A stretch of 64,000 bases of DNA from Rhodospirillaceae bacterium (GTDB lineage: Bacteria; Pseudomonadota; Alphaproteobacteria; UBA8366): NCBI GenBank assembly GCA_002722095.1, contig PBKG01000006.1, positions 96,702-160,701 on the forward strand. Reading direction: 5' to 3'. Shown here piece after piece: positions 43,573 through 54,088 of the stretch. The notes under the pieces were generated by a model. The model made no database searches. It saw only the letters and a program-made list of their open reading frames with translations, and was not told the DNA's origin. Numbering within the stretch: position 1 is the first letter of the stretch; each line of letters starts with the position of its first letter. The translations under genes were made by a program, and so were the position numbers.

Positions 43573-44456
43573 TGCATTTGGCCCAACGCACGCAACACAG
43601 TGGCTCGTGCGGTACGCATGGCGATGAAACAAGCGACAACAGGAACAGCAAAGATCGCTCCCCAATGCCACGGCGTAAACCGTAAGTCCGGCATCAGCAT
43701 AGGATCGAATTCTACTACGCCCCAAACAAACACCGACAATGTCGCCGCGGCCAATACCGCACCGGCAATCCCTCCCTTCAATGCAAGGCGAAACGCATGG
43801 CGCTGGAATTGCCGGGCGATATACCGGTCCGTCGCTCCGATCAAGTGCAGCACCATAATCACGTCGTGGTGGACCGCGATGCCGCTCCGTGTGGCGAATA
43901 CCACCGCCGCCACGGCACAACCCGCAATCAAAGCGATAACGCCAGCCGCGAGCAATTGTAGCGCCAAGATGAGATCGGCGATTTGCCGACGCCAAACACC
44001 ATGATCGTCCAGCGACGCATCCGCTACTGCGAGAGTCAACTGTTGGCGTAGTTGCTTAAGGTTGACCTGAGGCTCTTTGGCAATCGTGACGTCTATCAAA
44101 TAAGGTAATGGCAAATCGAGCACCGAGGTGCCGGCACCCAGCCACGGCTCGAGCGAAGCGGCCACTTCGGCAATTGGAACTTGCTTGGCACCAGCAACGC
44201 CGGCCGTTCGCGTTAGCACTTGAATCGCGCGTTCGACCCGGCGTGCTGCCTCGTCACCGGTCTCACCTTCGATCGGTGGAATTTGCACCGTATAGCGCCC
44301 GCTCAGCCCTTTCTCCCAAGACGCGGTGGCGCCGGTTAGTACCAGTGCGCCCGCCAACATCAGCATCGCCAAAAACACCATGACGCTGATGATCCACGGC
44401 AAAAGCCGGGTCGCCGGGTCGCTGGTCAAAGGCAGGTCGATACGGTTCCGCAGCAT
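43569..44456 (-). CDS. ftsX: Cell division protein FtsX
   Basis: The membrane subunit of the FtsEX ABC-like complex that controls peptidoglycan hydrolases at the septum. A cytoplasmic N-terminus is followed by a first helix (LLPWIISVMVFLAMLMLAGALV), a periplasmic domain of about 120 residues, and three more helices toward the C-terminus in the FtsX fold. The ATG at 44456 begins 1 bp after the ftsE TAA, with GGAGAGG upstream, and gives 295 residues; an earlier start at 44477 would overlap ftsE by 20 bp. Confidence 0.92.
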   Translation of the reverse strand: MLRNRIDLPLTSDPATRLLPWIISVMVFLAMLMLAGALVLTGATASWEKGLSGRYTVQIPPIEGETGDEAARRVERAIQVLTRTAGVAGAKQVPIAEVAASLEPWLGAGTSVLDLPLPYLIDVTIAKEPQVNLKQLRQQLTLAVADASLDDHGVWRRQIADLILALQLLAAGVIALIAGCAVAAVVFATRSGIAVHHDVIMVLHLIGATDRYIARQFQRHAFRLALKGGIAGAVLAAATLSVFVWGVVEFDPMLMPDLRFTPWHWGAIFAVPVVACFIAMRTARATVLRALGQMQ

Positions 44457-44457
44457 G

Positions 44458-45132
44458 TTATCCCGCCCTCTCCGCATCTGGACTGGTCAACATGCCATCC
44501 TCCAAATGCAAAACCGGATAATCAAAATGCGAGACCAAGCCTTCATTGTGCGTGGCGATAACGATGGTCGTGCCGACTTTGTTCAGTTCTTCGAACAGGT
44601 AAAGCAACCGAACAGCAATCGCATCGTCCACATTGCCGGTCGGCTCATCGGCCAGCAGCAATTGGGGCCGGGCTATAACGGCCCGAGCGATCGCCACGCG
44701 TTGCTGCTGCCCGCCGGACAAGGTCACCGGCCGCGCATCGAGCTGACCGGCGAGCCCAACCCAACTTAGGAGCTCGGTAACTTGCTTGGTGATTTGGTCC
44801 TCACGCATGCCAGCGACCCGAAGCGGTAACGCGACGTTGTCAAATGCGGACAAATGGTCGAGGAGGCGAAATTCCTGGAAAACAACTCCGATTTGACGCC
44901 GTAATGCGGGTAACTCGTTACGCTGCAACGTGGAAATATCGCGGTCAAACAAGCTGATCAGGCCACGGCTCGGCCGTTCGGCAAGATACATCAGCTTAAG
45001 CATTGAGGATTTACCGGCCCCGCTTGGGCCGGTGACGAACCGAAACGCTCCAGGCTCGAGGCTGAAGGAAATATCGCTTAAAACCTCAGGCCCGGCACCA
45101 TACCGCATGCCTACATTCTCGAATCGAATCAC
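44458..45132 (-). CDS. ftsE: Cell division ATP-binding protein FtsE
   Basis: The ATPase partner of FtsX. Walker A is [15 protein letters not shown], the signature is [17 protein letters not shown], Walker B is [13 protein letters not shown] and the H-loop is [11 protein letters not shown]; it carries the FtsE-typical [25 protein letters not shown]-loop region. Length is 224 residues. Translation starts at a GTG (45132). It is divergent from the MJ0042 zinc-ribbon gene, an arrangement common in alphaproteobacteria. Confidence 0.95.
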   Translation of the reverse strand: MIRFENVGMRYGAGPEVLSDISFSLEPGAFRFVTGPSGAGKSSMLKLMYLAERPSRGLISLFDRDISTLQRNELPALRRQIGVVFQEFRLLDHLSAFDNVALPLRVAGMREDQITKQVTELLSWVGLAGQLDARPVTLSGGQQQRVAIARAVIARPQLLLADEPTGNVDDAIAVRLLYLFEELNKVGTTIVIATHNEGLVSHFDYPVLHLEDGMLTSPDAERAG

Positions 45133-45349
45133 GCGAAGTTTCTTCTCTCGAAATCGGGCCGGTTTTTAATGCCGACGCAAAAAATACACTTATACATTCG
45201 CGGAATCCCGCTCTCCACACGCTCTCACCCAAAATGCCACGCAAAACCCAGCTGCGTAAAGCGCCGCGACGGTTGCAACAGACGATGTGACCACTTAGAC
45301 TCACCGCCACAACATTTTGTGCTGACTTTTTGCTGAGTACCTAGATACG

Positions 45350-46264
45350 ATGATTCTCACCTGCCCCCAATGCGACGCGAAATTCAACATCAAGGACGGC
45401 GCGCTTGGCACCGAGGGGCGTAAAGTAAAATGCAGCAAATGCGACAACCGCTGGCATGCGATGCCTGACGGCGATCCCGCCGGTGCGGCGCCAGCACCGC
45501 CGCCGCCACCACCGGCGCCAGAAGCCGCTCCGCCTCCACCACCGCCGCCAGCGCCAGATACCGAACCGGAAGCACCATCTGGCGAAGGCGTAGAAATCGA
45601 TAGCGACGACCCGTTCGCCAATCTCGACGACGATACGCCGGGCGACGCACCCCAAGAAGGCGAGGCACCCGCTCAGGCCGGCCAAGATGGAGGTGCAGGG
45701 GGCGACCCCTTTGCCGTCGAATCCAGCGAAAATGCCGCGGCGGATGAAGAGATGATGCAGGTGGAACCGCAGGGAATGCCTCCCGAAAGCCGGTTCGAAC
45801 CCCCCGAACCTAAACGTTCGATCAGCGCAATTATTGGCTGGATTATCTTCATCGCCGTTATCGTCGTGATCGTGCTCGGCGTGACGATGTTCCGCAAAGA
45901 TTTGGTGACTTTCTATCCGCCCATCAACAAGGTCTTTGAATTGATCGGCATTGCACCGGATACGTTAGGTCACGGGTTGAAACTTCCCCCCGCGCAGTCA
46001 TCGCCCCGCCGTGAGGGAAATAGTATCGTGATTACGATAACCGGTGAGATTCACAACACCACCAAGGACACCCTCGACGTACCTGCTCTCAAAGGTGACC
46101 TCTACAACGCCAAGGGCGAAATCATTTACACCCATTATTTCAAGGCCAGCCAGGCGAAGATTTTGCCGGGTGAAAAGATCAAATACACCACAGAGGTCAA
46201 AGATCCACCGCCGAGGCCGGTGCGAATGGAAATTACCTTTACACGTGATCAGCCGAGTAAATAG
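45350..46264 (+). CDS. MJ0042 zinc-ribbon, DUF3426 membrane protein
   Basis: A 304-residue protein. The N-terminus is an MJ0042-type zinc ribbon (Cys5, Cys8, Cys28 and Cys31 in LTCPQCDAKF and VKCSKCDNRW). A long P/A/E-rich linker (about residues 45-150) follows. A single membrane helix (ISAIIGWIIFIAVIVVIVLGVTMF, about 160-183) is followed by an extracytoplasmic DUF3426-type beta domain containing GEIHNTTKDTLDVPALKGDL and the LPGEKIKYTTEV end. It is often found beside ftsE in this class; the role is unknown. The long linker may let the zinc ribbon act at a distance from the membrane. Confidence 0.85.
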   Translation: MILTCPQCDAKFNIKDGALGTEGRKVKCSKCDNRWHAMPDGDPAGAAPAPPPPPPAPEAAPPPPPPPAPDTEPEAPSGEGVEIDSDDPFANLDDDTPGDAPQEGEAPAQAGQDGGAGGDPFAVESSENAAADEEMMQVEPQGMPPESRFEPPEPKRSISAIIGWIIFIAVIVVIVLGVTMFRKDLVTFYPPINKVFELIGIAPDTLGHGLKLPPAQSSPRREGNSIVITITGEIHNTTKDTLDVPALKGDLYNAKGEIIYTHYFKASQAKILPGEKIKYTTEVKDPPPRPVRMEITFTRDQPSK

Positions 46265-46291
46265 GCCAAGGTAGGCCGCGAGCGGCGGGTC

Positions 46292-48913
46292 TTAGAAGCG
46301 TTTCAACAACCGTCGATAATATTCTCGCTCCAATTCAGGACGTTCATATTCCCCGGCCCGACGGCGTAGTTCGTCACGAATTTGCTTTGCATCGTGAATG
46401 TCTTGAATACCGGGAATCTCCACATCCTCGCCAAGGTTCTGAGCATTACCTGAGCCGGAGCGATTTTTGCCGTCGGGTGGGCGGCCAAACGGATCGTTTC
46501 GACTTTGCGTCCCTTGCAACCAGTCTTCATCCATGTCGAACGGATCTTCGCCAGCATTCTTAGCCAAGTTACTCATCGTCGATTTAAGCGATTTCTGCAG
46601 AGCTTTGATGACATCGCCCTGATCGGTAACTGACTTACCAGCGTCACCCTGCTTAAGGTGTTTGGAAGATTGGCGCATCAGCTTTTCTGCGCTACCCATT
46701 TCATCGGGAATCGGGACATTCAACTCCGACACCCTGCGCATAATATCCCCCAGTTGGCCTCGCAGGCTTTCTTGTTGGTCCACTTCTTCTTTGAGCGAGC
46801 GCGTCTTGCCGGATTTCTTACCGGATTTCTGCTTACCGTGTTTATCCCAACCTTCGTCGTTTTCGGGACGGAACGGAACGAAGCCTTGAAAGGGAATCGT
46901 ACGCTGTTTTTTTACCGTAATTTGGTTTCGATCTCGCGCCACCCGATAGGTCTTGTCGAGCAATTCCTGCTGACCTTTGACCAGTCGTTTTAAATCGTTG
47001 ACCGTTCGTATTGCCCGCCTGGTCGCCTCGGTTTGCTTCGCGAAACGCTTAATCCGCATATTTTCCATCAGTTCCTGAAGCTGCGCCAACATATCGCGCG
47101 CCTTTTGCCTCTGACCAGATTGAACAAACCTGCGAATATCTTTCAGCATTCGCATCAAATCTTGACGGCGAAGCATTTGCGATTTCATGCCTAGGCCGAG
47201 CGCTTCGGACGTCTCTTTGTCCATTTCCTTTATCGATTCCGCCAAACGATCGAAGTAATCCGACAAAGTACGTTGATATTCGTTTAACAGGCGCTCGATC
47301 TCAGCGTCGCTGGCATTCTGATTAAGCGCGTCCAGCAAAGCATCCTGGGCCTTTCGCATGGCACGCTCGCTCAAGCTCAACCGGCCGTCTTCAATGCGAA
47401 GCGCGATTTCCCAAAGGAGTTTCTCCATTGTCTGTACGTTTTCCGACTGGTCATAGTGCATTAGCCGGCGTCCAGCGATGGACAGACCAAGGAATGTAAC
47501 GAGATCGCCATTGAACTGGTCGTAATGCCAGGAGAGGTTATCGAGCATCACACCGGCGCGCGGTCCATAGGTGGAGGGTGCATCGACGAAACGTTTACGT
47601 TCCTTGACGATGGTTTGTGCCGCAGGATTGTTGAATCGTCGCTCAGGCAGGACCGTTTGGACTGTCTTGCTTCGCCCCTTTTGGCCAAGCGCATCGGTCG
47701 CAATCAAAGTCACGTCGACCGGCAGGCCAGCCCAACGATGGGCCGTCAAATCTCGGTAAACGGTCGTGACAAAATCACGCGCATTGTCGCCTGGCAACGG
47801 CAGCTCAATTTCCAAGGGCTTAAATTTGGACTTTGGAGCCGATTCACCGGTTTTGGCTTTGTTTTCTTTCAACACGCCCGCGTAATAGTCCTTACGCTGA
47901 ATCGAAGCGATGACCTTGGTCACCCCATAGTCGTCTTTGGCGCCAATATGAAACCGTAACGCATCGCGTTTCGATTTGACCGGATCGCGAATAAATTCCA
48001 CCGACGGCGGTTGGTCGGGGATAATATCGATACTCCAGCGGGCGAGGATACTGCCCGACTGGCGAATAGCTATTTCATTTGGCTGTCTCAAATCAAAGAT
48101 TATTTGTGCAGTCCCGTCCGAATTACGCTTGAATTTTCTCGGTTCGCCGTCGATCAACAATTCCGCTTCACCTTCACCGCCGGTTACCTGGGCAGTGAGT
48201 TTGCTGCCTTTAGGCACTTTCGCCGAACGCACGGCGAGCGGCCCGCCTTCGGAGCCTCCCGAAGTCAAAAATACCGGCGGATGGCGGGTATAATCTGGCG
48301 GAGTAATCCAGGCATCGGCCGCAGCCACCAAACTCGCATTCCCCGAATCGAAATTCGGCTTGATGGAGCGCTTGAACCGCTCAGCTATATCGCCCTCGGC
48401 GAAAACTGCGCTGATCCCTATCGCCAAAACCAAAGCAAACCGCATTGCCCAGGGATCACGCTTAAACAACCCAGGATGCGGCCACCGAAGCCGCAGATTG
48501 GACGCGGCCTGTGACATTTGCGATTGATGCATCCGCCATAGCACTTGGCCAGTGGTATCTTCGTCACCAGCCATCTGACGGTCGCGTATCGCTTCCAGCG
48601 GTCGATGCGCAAGGCCACTATCCGCCTCCAATCGACGCTCGACACCGACACCGGACGGTAGCGGAAAGTAACGAAACCCGCGCCATAGCGCCCACAGCAC
48701 CGCCGACACCAAAAGTGCTAATACCAATGCATGCAGCCAGCCCGGCAAAAGCGGCAAAAAATCGGAAAGTGTAAGAAAGACGTAAAGTCCCGCGACGCCG
48801 AGTACCGGCCAAATCGCAAGCCAAGTCTGTTCCCAAACCATCAACGTCCACGCCAACGCCCGACGCCAAATAGCGGGGCGCTGATTCATGGCCGGCTTGG
48901 CAGTTTTCGCCAT
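46292..48913 (-). CDS. TIGR02302/DUF4175 family large membrane protein
   Basis: An 873-residue protein with N-terminal membrane segments (TWLAIWPVLGVAGLYVFLTLSDFL, LHALVLALLVSAVLWAL and AMRFALVLAIGISAVFA). A periplasmic part follows with the family phrase AAADAWITPPDYTRHPPVFLT and KDDYGVTKVIASI. A long helical, highly charged region (about residues 480-720) with many K, R, E and Q is probably a coiled coil (RRAIRTVNDLKRLVKGQQELLDKTYRVARD). The end is acidic and then basic, EYERPELEREYYRRLLKRF. The family is restricted mainly to alphaproteobacteria and has no proven function; an envelope role is likely. Confidence 0.85.
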   Translation of the reverse strand: MAKTAKPAMNQRPAIWRRALAWTLMVWEQTWLAIWPVLGVAGLYVFLTLSDFLPLLPGWLHALVLALLVSAVLWALWRGFRYFPLPSGVGVERRLEADSGLAHRPLEAIRDRQMAGDEDTTGQVLWRMHQSQMSQAASNLRLRWPHPGLFKRDPWAMRFALVLAIGISAVFAEGDIAERFKRSIKPNFDSGNASLVAAADAWITPPDYTRHPPVFLTSGGSEGGPLAVRSAKVPKGSKLTAQVTGGEGEAELLIDGEPRKFKRNSDGTAQIIFDLRQPNEIAIRQSGSILARWSIDIIPDQPPSVEFIRDPVKSKRDALRFHIGAKDDYGVTKVIASIQRKDYYAGVLKENKAKTGESAPKSKFKPLEIELPLPGDNARDFVTTVYRDLTAHRWAGLPVDVTLIATDALGQKGRSKTVQTVLPERRFNNPAAQTIVKERKRFVDAPSTYGPRAGVMLDNLSWHYDQFNGDLVTFLGLSIAGRRLMHYDQSENVQTMEKLLWEIALRIEDGRLSLSERAMRKAQDALLDALNQNASDAEIERLLNEYQRTLSDYFDRLAESIKEMDKETSEALGLGMKSQMLRRQDLMRMLKDIRRFVQSGQRQKARDMLAQLQELMENMRIKRFAKQTEATRRAIRTVNDLKRLVKGQQELLDKTYRVARDRNQITVKKQRTIPFQGFVPFRPENDEGWDKHGKQKSGKKSGKTRSLKEEVDQQESLRGQLGDIMRRVSELNVPIPDEMGSAEKLMRQSSKHLKQGDAGKSVTDQGDVIKALQKSLKSTMSNLAKNAGEDPFDMDEDWLQGTQSRNDPFGRPPDGKNRSGSGNAQNLGEDVEIPGIQDIHDAKQIRDELRRRAGEYERPELEREYYRRLLKRF

Positions 48914-48998
48914 ATCACTCCCTCGATACCGCTCGCCGAACTCCTAGTAATTCGGCGGTGCTTGCATTTTTGACACGAACTGCCGGAAAACCGCGGCT

Positions 48999-50267
48999 TT
49001 AGGCCTGCCAGTCGGCAAATCGTTCGGGTGCAAGCATATCTTCATAGCTAGGGCGCTCTCGCACAATAGCAAATTCGTCCCCGCGCACGAGAATTTCCGG
49101 GACCAGAGGTCGACTATTGTAAGTTGATGCCATCGATGCACCGTAGGCACCTGCGGATTTGATCGCCAGTAAATCGCCTTCTGCGACCGGCGGCAGAGCC
49201 CGACGGCGAGCAAACGTGTCTCCGGTTTCACAAACCGGCCCGACCACATCGACCAATCCGATATCCGCATCGATCGGCGGCTGGCGCACCGGCTGAATAC
49301 CGTGATGAGCATCATAGAGCGCCGGGCGCATCAAATCGTTCATCGCCGCATCGACGATTGCAAACCGACGTTCGCCACCCTCTTTGAGATAGACCACTTT
49401 GGTCACCAACAGCCCCGCATTACCGGCCACGATCCGCCCGGGCTCGAACATCAAGGTACATCCGAGATCGCCAACGGTTTCCTCAACCATTTGCGCGTAA
49501 ACATCGGGTAGCGGCGGTATATCCGCATCCTCGTTATAGGGAATGCCAAGCCCTCCCCCTAGATCGAGCCGACGTATTTCGTGTCCAGCGACGCGCAATT
49601 GACGAACCAGCTGAGCCAACCGCGTAAACGCAGTCCGAAATGGCGCCAAGTCAGTGAGTTGCGAGCCGATGTGCACCGCTACCGCCACAGGCTGAATTCC
49701 TGGAAGTTGGGCCGCACGATCATAGACCGCACCGGCGGCGGCGATATCGATTCCAAATTTATCTTCCTGGCGACCGGTCGCGATCTTGTCATGGGTATCC
49801 GCATCCACATCCGGATTTACCCTAACTGCGACCTCCGCCTCCACGCCCATTGCGGTAGCCACTTCCGAAAGCGCTTCCAATTCAGGTAGCGATTCCACAT
49901 TGATCTGCAGGATTCCTTGCTCAAGCGCAAAGCGCATTTCATCTTTAGTTTTACCCACACCGGAAAAAACGACCCGGTCCGCCGGAACACCCGCCGCTAA
50001 AGCTCGGCGCAATTCGCCCTCCGACACCACATCAGCGCCAGCGCCAAGCGCGGCCAAGGTACGGATAACGGCAAGATTGGGGTTTGCTTTGACCGCAAAA
50101 CAGACAAGCGTGTCGCGACCGCTAAATGCTTCGCTGAAGAGACGAAATTGATAGGTCAGCGTTGCTGCCGAATAGCAATAGAACGGGGTGCCGACGGAAT
50201 CTGCGATTTTTTCCAGCGCCACATCTTCGGCATACAGCGCGCCATCGCGATACTCGAAATGGTTCAT
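48999..50267 (-). CDS. lysA: Diaminopimelate decarboxylase
   Basis: Decarboxylates meso-DAP to lysine, the last step of the pathway served by dapD and dapE earlier in the window. A fold-type III PLP enzyme with the PLP lysine Lys60 in LVCFAVKANPNLAVIRTL. Further motifs are ADVVSEGELRRALAAG, VFSGVGKTKDEM, DLGGGLGIPYNED, the MFEPGRIVAGNAGLLV segment and the active-site CETGDTFARRR cysteine. Length is 422 residues. Its ATG overlaps the lptM stop in an ATGA, so argH-lptM-lysA are coupled. Confidence 0.96.
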   Translation of the reverse strand: MNHFEYRDGALYAEDVALEKIADSVGTPFYCYSAATLTYQFRLFSEAFSGRDTLVCFAVKANPNLAVIRTLAALGAGADVVSEGELRRALAAGVPADRVVFSGVGKTKDEMRFALEQGILQINVESLPELEALSEVATAMGVEAEVAVRVNPDVDADTHDKIATGRQEDKFGIDIAAAGAVYDRAAQLPGIQPVAVAVHIGSQLTDLAPFRTAFTRLAQLVRQLRVAGHEIRRLDLGGGLGIPYNEDADIPPLPDVYAQMVEETVGDLGCTLMFEPGRIVAGNAGLLVTKVVYLKEGGERRFAIVDAAMNDLMRPALYDAHHGIQPVRQPPIDADIGLVDVVGPVCETGDTFARRRALPPVAEGDLLAIKSAGAYGASMASTYNSRPLVPEILVRGDEFAIVRERPSYEDMLAPERFADWQA

Positions 50268-50392
50268 TGGGTGGCGGGATAGCTACGCGGATAGGTACTT
50301 TTTCCGGGTGCCTTGGGGTCGTTCTTGACGCCGCAGGAGACCACCGTCAGGGTCATCATGGCCAAAATTAGGGCCGTCAGAACTTTTCTCAC
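50264..50392 (-). CDS. lptM: LptM-like small lipoprotein
   Basis: A 42-residue protein read on the minus strand from the GTG at 50392: [20 protein letters not shown], then [15 protein letters not shown]. It has a signal peptide, a lipobox VVSC with lipidated Cys20 and a proline-rich mature part of 23 residues. LptM (YifL) in E. coli binds the LptDE translocon and helps its maturation. The position between argH and lysA is the conserved one. The GTG overlaps the argH stop (GTGA) and its own stop overlaps the lysA ATG. It is too short for most automatic callers. Confidence 0.85.
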   Translation of the reverse strand: MRKVLTALILAMMTLTVVSCGVKNDPKAPGKSTYPRSYPATQ

Positions 50393-51771
50393 AGGTAACG
50401 CTCCTTTGCCGCTGCAATCGCTTCGCGTACGCGCTCTGGCGCGGTGCCGCCGAAACTGGTGCGGCTCGCTGCTGACGCGTCATTGCTCAACACCGAGTAT
50501 ACAGCCTCTGTGATGCCTTCTGCCACCTGCTGCATTTCCGCAAGTGGCAATTCGGCAAGCGCGCAGCCTTTCTCTTCCGCCCGGGCCACTAAGGTGCCCG
50601 TGACATGATGAGCGTCGCGGAACGGCATTCCCAGCTCCCGCACGAGCCAGTCGGCAAGATCGGTCGCGGTCGGGAAACCATCTTCCAGTGCCCGCGCCAT
50701 GGCGTCTTTGTTCACGGTCATATCCGCGGACATACCTGCTAGGGCCGCAATTACAAGAGAAAGCAAGTCCGCCGCATCAAACACCGGTTCCTTGTCTTCC
50801 TGCAAATCCTTGGCATAGGCGAGGGGCAACCCCTTCATCACCACTAATAGGCCCTGCAACGCGCCCAGAATACGCCCGCTCTTGCCGCGCGCCAGCTCGG
50901 CCGCATCGGGGTTGCGCTTCTGCGGCATAATCGAGGAACCAGTACTAAAAGCATCGCTAAGACTGATGAATCCGAATTGCGGCGAGGCCCAAAGCACTAT
51001 TTCCTCGGCAAGACGCGAAAGATGTACTGCGGAGATCGCCGCCGTGCTCAAAAATTCGGCCGCGAAATCCCTCGCCGATACCGCATCGAGCGAATTCGCC
51101 ATCGGTCTATCGAATCCAAGAGCCGAGGCTGTCGCCTCTCGATCTATAGGAAAGGACGTACCCGCCAAAGCGGCAGCACCGAGTGGACTTTCGTTGACTC
51201 TTTTCCGGCAATCGTCGAAGCGGCTCCGATCGCGGCCGACCATTTCCACGTAAGCCAGCATATGATGGCCGAACGTCACCGGTTGTGCCGGCTGAAGATG
51301 GGTAAAGCCCGGCAACAAGGTATCGGAATGGGTTTCGGCTTGACCGATAAGAGCCGATTGCAACTCTTGTAACTGGCTATCGAGCCCGTCGATCGCGTCC
51401 CTTATCCAAAGCCTGAAATCTGTAGCCACCTGATCATTCCGGCTGCGGGCGGTGTGAAGCCGGCCTGCGGCCTCACCGATCATGTCTTTTAGCCGCGATT
51501 CGATATTTAAGTGGATATCTTCCAACGCGGTTTTGAATTCGAACTTTCCGCTCTCGATTTCTACCAAGATTTTGTCGAGTCCCTCCGCAATTGCGGCGCC
51601 GTCGTCCTCGCTGATGATACCTTGGGCCACAAGCATCTCCGCATGCGCCTTCGAACTCGCGATATCGTGAGCGAAAAGGCGCTGATCGAAATCGACGGAG
51701 GCGTTAATCCGCTCCATAATAGCCGAAGGTCCGGCGGCAAACCGCCCACCCCACATTTCGTTTTTACTCAT
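50389..51771 (-). CDS. argH: Argininosuccinate lyase
   Basis: Splits argininosuccinate into arginine and fumarate. It belongs to the fumarase/aspartase superfamily: the signature [17 protein letters not shown] holds the flexible catalytic loop with the Ser, and other pieces are [42 protein letters not shown] and [15 protein letters not shown]. The start is the ATG at 51771 ([11 protein letters not shown]), giving 460 residues; the in-frame GTG at 51780 is less likely. Its start is only 13 bp from the divergent TlpA gene. Confidence 0.96.
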   Translation of the reverse strand: MSKNEMWGGRFAAGPSAIMERINASVDFDQRLFAHDIASSKAHAEMLVAQGIISEDDGAAIAEGLDKILVEIESGKFEFKTALEDIHLNIESRLKDMIGEAAGRLHTARSRNDQVATDFRLWIRDAIDGLDSQLQELQSALIGQAETHSDTLLPGFTHLQPAQPVTFGHHMLAYVEMVGRDRSRFDDCRKRVNESPLGAAALAGTSFPIDREATASALGFDRPMANSLDAVSARDFAAEFLSTAAISAVHLSRLAEEIVLWASPQFGFISLSDAFSTGSSIMPQKRNPDAAELARGKSGRILGALQGLLVVMKGLPLAYAKDLQEDKEPVFDAADLLSLVIAALAGMSADMTVNKDAMARALEDGFPTATDLADWLVRELGMPFRDAHHVTGTLVARAEEKGCALAELPLAEMQQVAEGITEAVYSVLSNDASAASRTSFGGTAPERVREAIAAAKERYL

Positions 51772-51784
51772 CGGGGACACCCAA

Positions 51785-52354
51785 TTGTCCGCATTTATTA
51801 ATAACTATCTCAAACCCGTCTTGTTGGGCCTGCTGGCCATCGGTGCGCTAATCGCATTTTTTGCCGGTGGACAGCGCGAAGTGCCGCCGCAGACGGGCAC
51901 TATGCAGAATTTTATCCTCAACCAGCGGGTCAAACCAGCGCCGCCGATACCATTTCGTGACGCAGACGGCAACGAAAAGGTGGTAAGCGATTTTCAAGGT
52001 CAAGTATTGCTGATCAATTTTTGGGCCACTTGGTGTGCACCCTGCATCCGCGAACTACCCTCAATTGCCGCATTACACGATGCCGAAGCCGGTCGCCGCT
52101 TCAAAGTTTTGGCGATCAGTGCGGATTTTAATGGTGCCAAAGTCGCAGCGCCTTTTCTTCAGAAACTCGGGCTTGAGAAACTGCCGCTTTACCTAGACCC
52201 CGAAATGGAGTTCGCCCGCGCAGTCGGCGTAAAAAGCCTACCGACTACCATCCTGATCGATCGACGCGGCAATATTACCGGACACCTCGTAGGTATCGCG
52301 GAATGGGATAGTGCCGAAGCAAAGGCACTAATCGACTTTTATAAACAGAGGTGA
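51785..52354 (+). CDS. TlpA-like membrane-anchored thioredoxin
   Basis: A 189-residue thiol-disulfide oxidoreductase with an N-terminal anchor ([17 protein letters not shown]) and a periplasmic thioredoxin domain. The active site is [15 protein letters not shown], with the WCxxC cysteines, and the cis-proline is in [13 protein letters not shown]. TlpA-type proteins reduce periplasmic disulfides, for example in cytochrome c or CuA oxidase assembly. The first codon is TTG (51785). It is divergent from argH with a 13-bp gap, so each promoter must lie within the opposite gene or overlap it. Confidence 0.88.
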   Translation: MSAFINNYLKPVLLGLLAIGALIAFFAGGQREVPPQTGTMQNFILNQRVKPAPPIPFRDADGNEKVVSDFQGQVLLINFWATWCAPCIRELPSIAALHDAEAGRRFKVLAISADFNGAKVAAPFLQKLGLEKLPLYLDPEMEFARAVGVKSLPTTILIDRRGNITGHLVGIAEWDSAEAKALIDFYKQR

Positions 52355-52357
52355 CGA

Positions 52358-52407
52358 AACCGTTGGCGGATGACATCACCCGCCACGTCAAGGTGATGAC
52401 GACGGTT
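52358..52407. terminator. Two-part stem-loop between tlpA-like and etfA genes
   Basis: The outer arms AACCGT (52358-52363) and ACGGTT (52402-52407) and the inner arms CATCACC (52374-52380) and GGTGATG (52392-52398) form a branched or long stem between two convergent stops. There is no T run on either strand, so it is a candidate bidirectional 3'-end structure. Confidence 0.45.
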
Positions 52408-52409
52408 GC

Positions 52410-53336
52410 CTAATCCAGCTTCTGCTCAAGCTCGGGCACTAGTTCGAACAAATCACCGACGATGCCGAAGTCGGCCACCTGGAAAATCGGCGCTTCTTCG
52501 TCCTTATTAATAGCGACAATCACCTTACTGTCCTTCATGCCGGCAAGATGCTGAATTGCCCCGGAAATACCGACGGCAATATAAAGCTCGGGGGCAACGA
52601 TCTTTCCGGTCTGGCCGACCTGATAGTCGTTCGGCACGAAACCGGCGTCCACCGCTGCCCGAGACGCACCAACGGCAGCGCCCAGTTTGTCAGCAACCTT
52701 TTCGAGAATCACGAAATTGTCGCCACTTTGCATGCCCCGCCCGCCGGAAATAATAATATTCGCGGCGGTAAGCTCCGGACGTTCGGATTTCGAAAGCTCC
52801 GAGCCAACATAGCTCGATAAGCCGGAATCGCCCGAGGCATCGACGGATGCAACTTCCGCCGAGCCACCGTCTTCGGCCACGGCGTCGAACGCGGTAGCGC
52901 GAACGGTAATGACTTTCTTTTCGTCTGCGGATTCTACGGTTGCGATTGCGTTACCTGCATATATCGGCCGCTCGAATGTTTTTTCGTCGATTACGCCGCT
53001 TATGTCGGAGATCTGCTGGACATCAAGCGCGGCCGCCAGCCGGGGCATGATGTTTTTTCCGAACGTATCCGCAGGCGCGAAAATATGGCTGTAATCGCCG
53101 GCGAGATTTTCTAACAGCGGCGAGATGTTTTCCGCCATAGATCCTTCGTACTCGGATCCGTCCGCATGCAATACCTTGGCAACGCCCGCGATCTTGGCCG
53201 CCGCTTCGGCAACCGCGCCGGACCCGGCAACCAACAAATGAACATCCCCGCCCAAAGCTTGGGCAGCCGCAACGGTATTAAGGGTCGCGCCTTTGATTTC
53301 CGCATTGTCGTGTTCGACAAGAACTAGGCTCGTCAT
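52410..53336 (-). CDS. etfA: Electron transfer flavoprotein subunit alpha
   Basis: The FAD-binding subunit of ETF, which takes electrons from acyl-CoA dehydrogenases to ETF-ubiquinone oxidoreductase. The 308-residue protein has the C-terminal FAD signature [46 protein letters not shown]. The [16 protein letters not shown] and IISGGRGMQ segments are also typical. It follows etfB by 2 bp on the same strand. The methylsuccinyl-CoA dehydrogenase at 59774-61477 is a likely electron donor. Confidence 0.96.
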   Translation of the reverse strand: MTSLVLVEHDNAEIKGATLNTVAAAQALGGDVHLLVAGSGAVAEAAAKIAGVAKVLHADGSEYEGSMAENISPLLENLAGDYSHIFAPADTFGKNIMPRLAAALDVQQISDISGVIDEKTFERPIYAGNAIATVESADEKKVITVRATAFDAVAEDGGSAEVASVDASGDSGLSSYVGSELSKSERPELTAANIIISGGRGMQSGDNFVILEKVADKLGAAVGASRAAVDAGFVPNDYQVGQTGKIVAPELYIAVGISGAIQHLAGMKDSKVIVAINKDEEAPIFQVADFGIVGDLFELVPELEQKLD

Positions 53337-53338
53337 GG

Positions 53339-54088
53339 CTATATCACCTTCGCTTCATTCTTCAGTTTGTCGACCAATTCATCGATAGTCTCGACGATCT
53401 CACCACCATCGCGCGTCGGCGGTTCGGTTACCTTCAACACTTTGAGGCGTGGCGTAACATCTACACCGACATCTTCCGGCTGCAGGGTTTCGATAGGCTT
53501 CTTCTTGGCCTTCATGATGTTGGGTAAAGACGCATAACGCGGCTCGTTCAAACGAAGATCGACTGTGACGACGGTCGGCATTTTCACCTTTATCGTTTCC
53601 AAGCCACCGTCGATCTCACGTACGACTTCGGATTCACCATCGCCGAGACGAATTTCCGAGGCATTGGTCGCCTGGCTCCATCCCAGCATCGCCGCCAAGA
53701 GCTGGCCGACCTGATTGCTGTCATCGTCGATCGCCTGTTTGCCGGCGATAACGATATCGGGATTTTCCTTTTCGACGATCGCTTTCAACATTTTTGCTAC
53801 CGCGAGCGGCTCGACCAGCTCGTCGGTCTGCACCAACACGCCACGGTCTGCGCCCATGGCAAGCGCTGTGCGGATTGTTTCCTGGGATTGTTGCGGGCCG
53901 ATCGAGGCGATGACAATCTCCTCGGCCGTGCCGGCCTCTTTCATGCGTACCGCTTCTTCGACCGAAATTTCGTCGAAAGGATTCATCGACATTTTGACAT
54001 TTGCGGTTTCGACACCGGTTTCGTCCGCTTTGACACGGATTTTAACGTTGTAGTCGATGACGCGCTTAACGGGGACAAGGACCTTCAT
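53339..54088 (-). CDS. etfB: Electron transfer flavoprotein subunit beta
   Basis: The AMP-binding subunit of ETF. It starts [20 protein letters not shown] at the ATG at 54088 and contains the family signature [56 protein letters not shown] and [21 protein letters not shown]. Length is 249 residues. The open frame continues 26 codons upstream, but the family N-terminus fits 54088. etfA is directly downstream. Confidence 0.96.
   Translation of the reverse strand: MKVLVPVKRVIDYNVKIRVKADETGVETANVKMSMNPFDEISVEEAVRMKEAGTAEEIVIASIGPQQSQETIRTALAMGADRGVLVQTDELVEPLAVAKMLKAIVEKENPDIVIAGKQAIDDDSNQVGQLLAAMLGWSQATNASEIRLGDGESEVVREIDGGLETIKVKMPTVVTVDLRLNEPRYASLPNIMKAKKKPIETLQPEDVGVDVTPRLKVLKVTEPPTRDGGEIVETIDELVDKLKNEAKVI

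Noticed and set aside
45086..45310. 74-codon minus-strand frame between ftsE and the zinc-ribbon gene
   Set aside because: No ribosome-binding site or recognisable sequence, and it overlaps the ftsE start; it covers the divergent control region.
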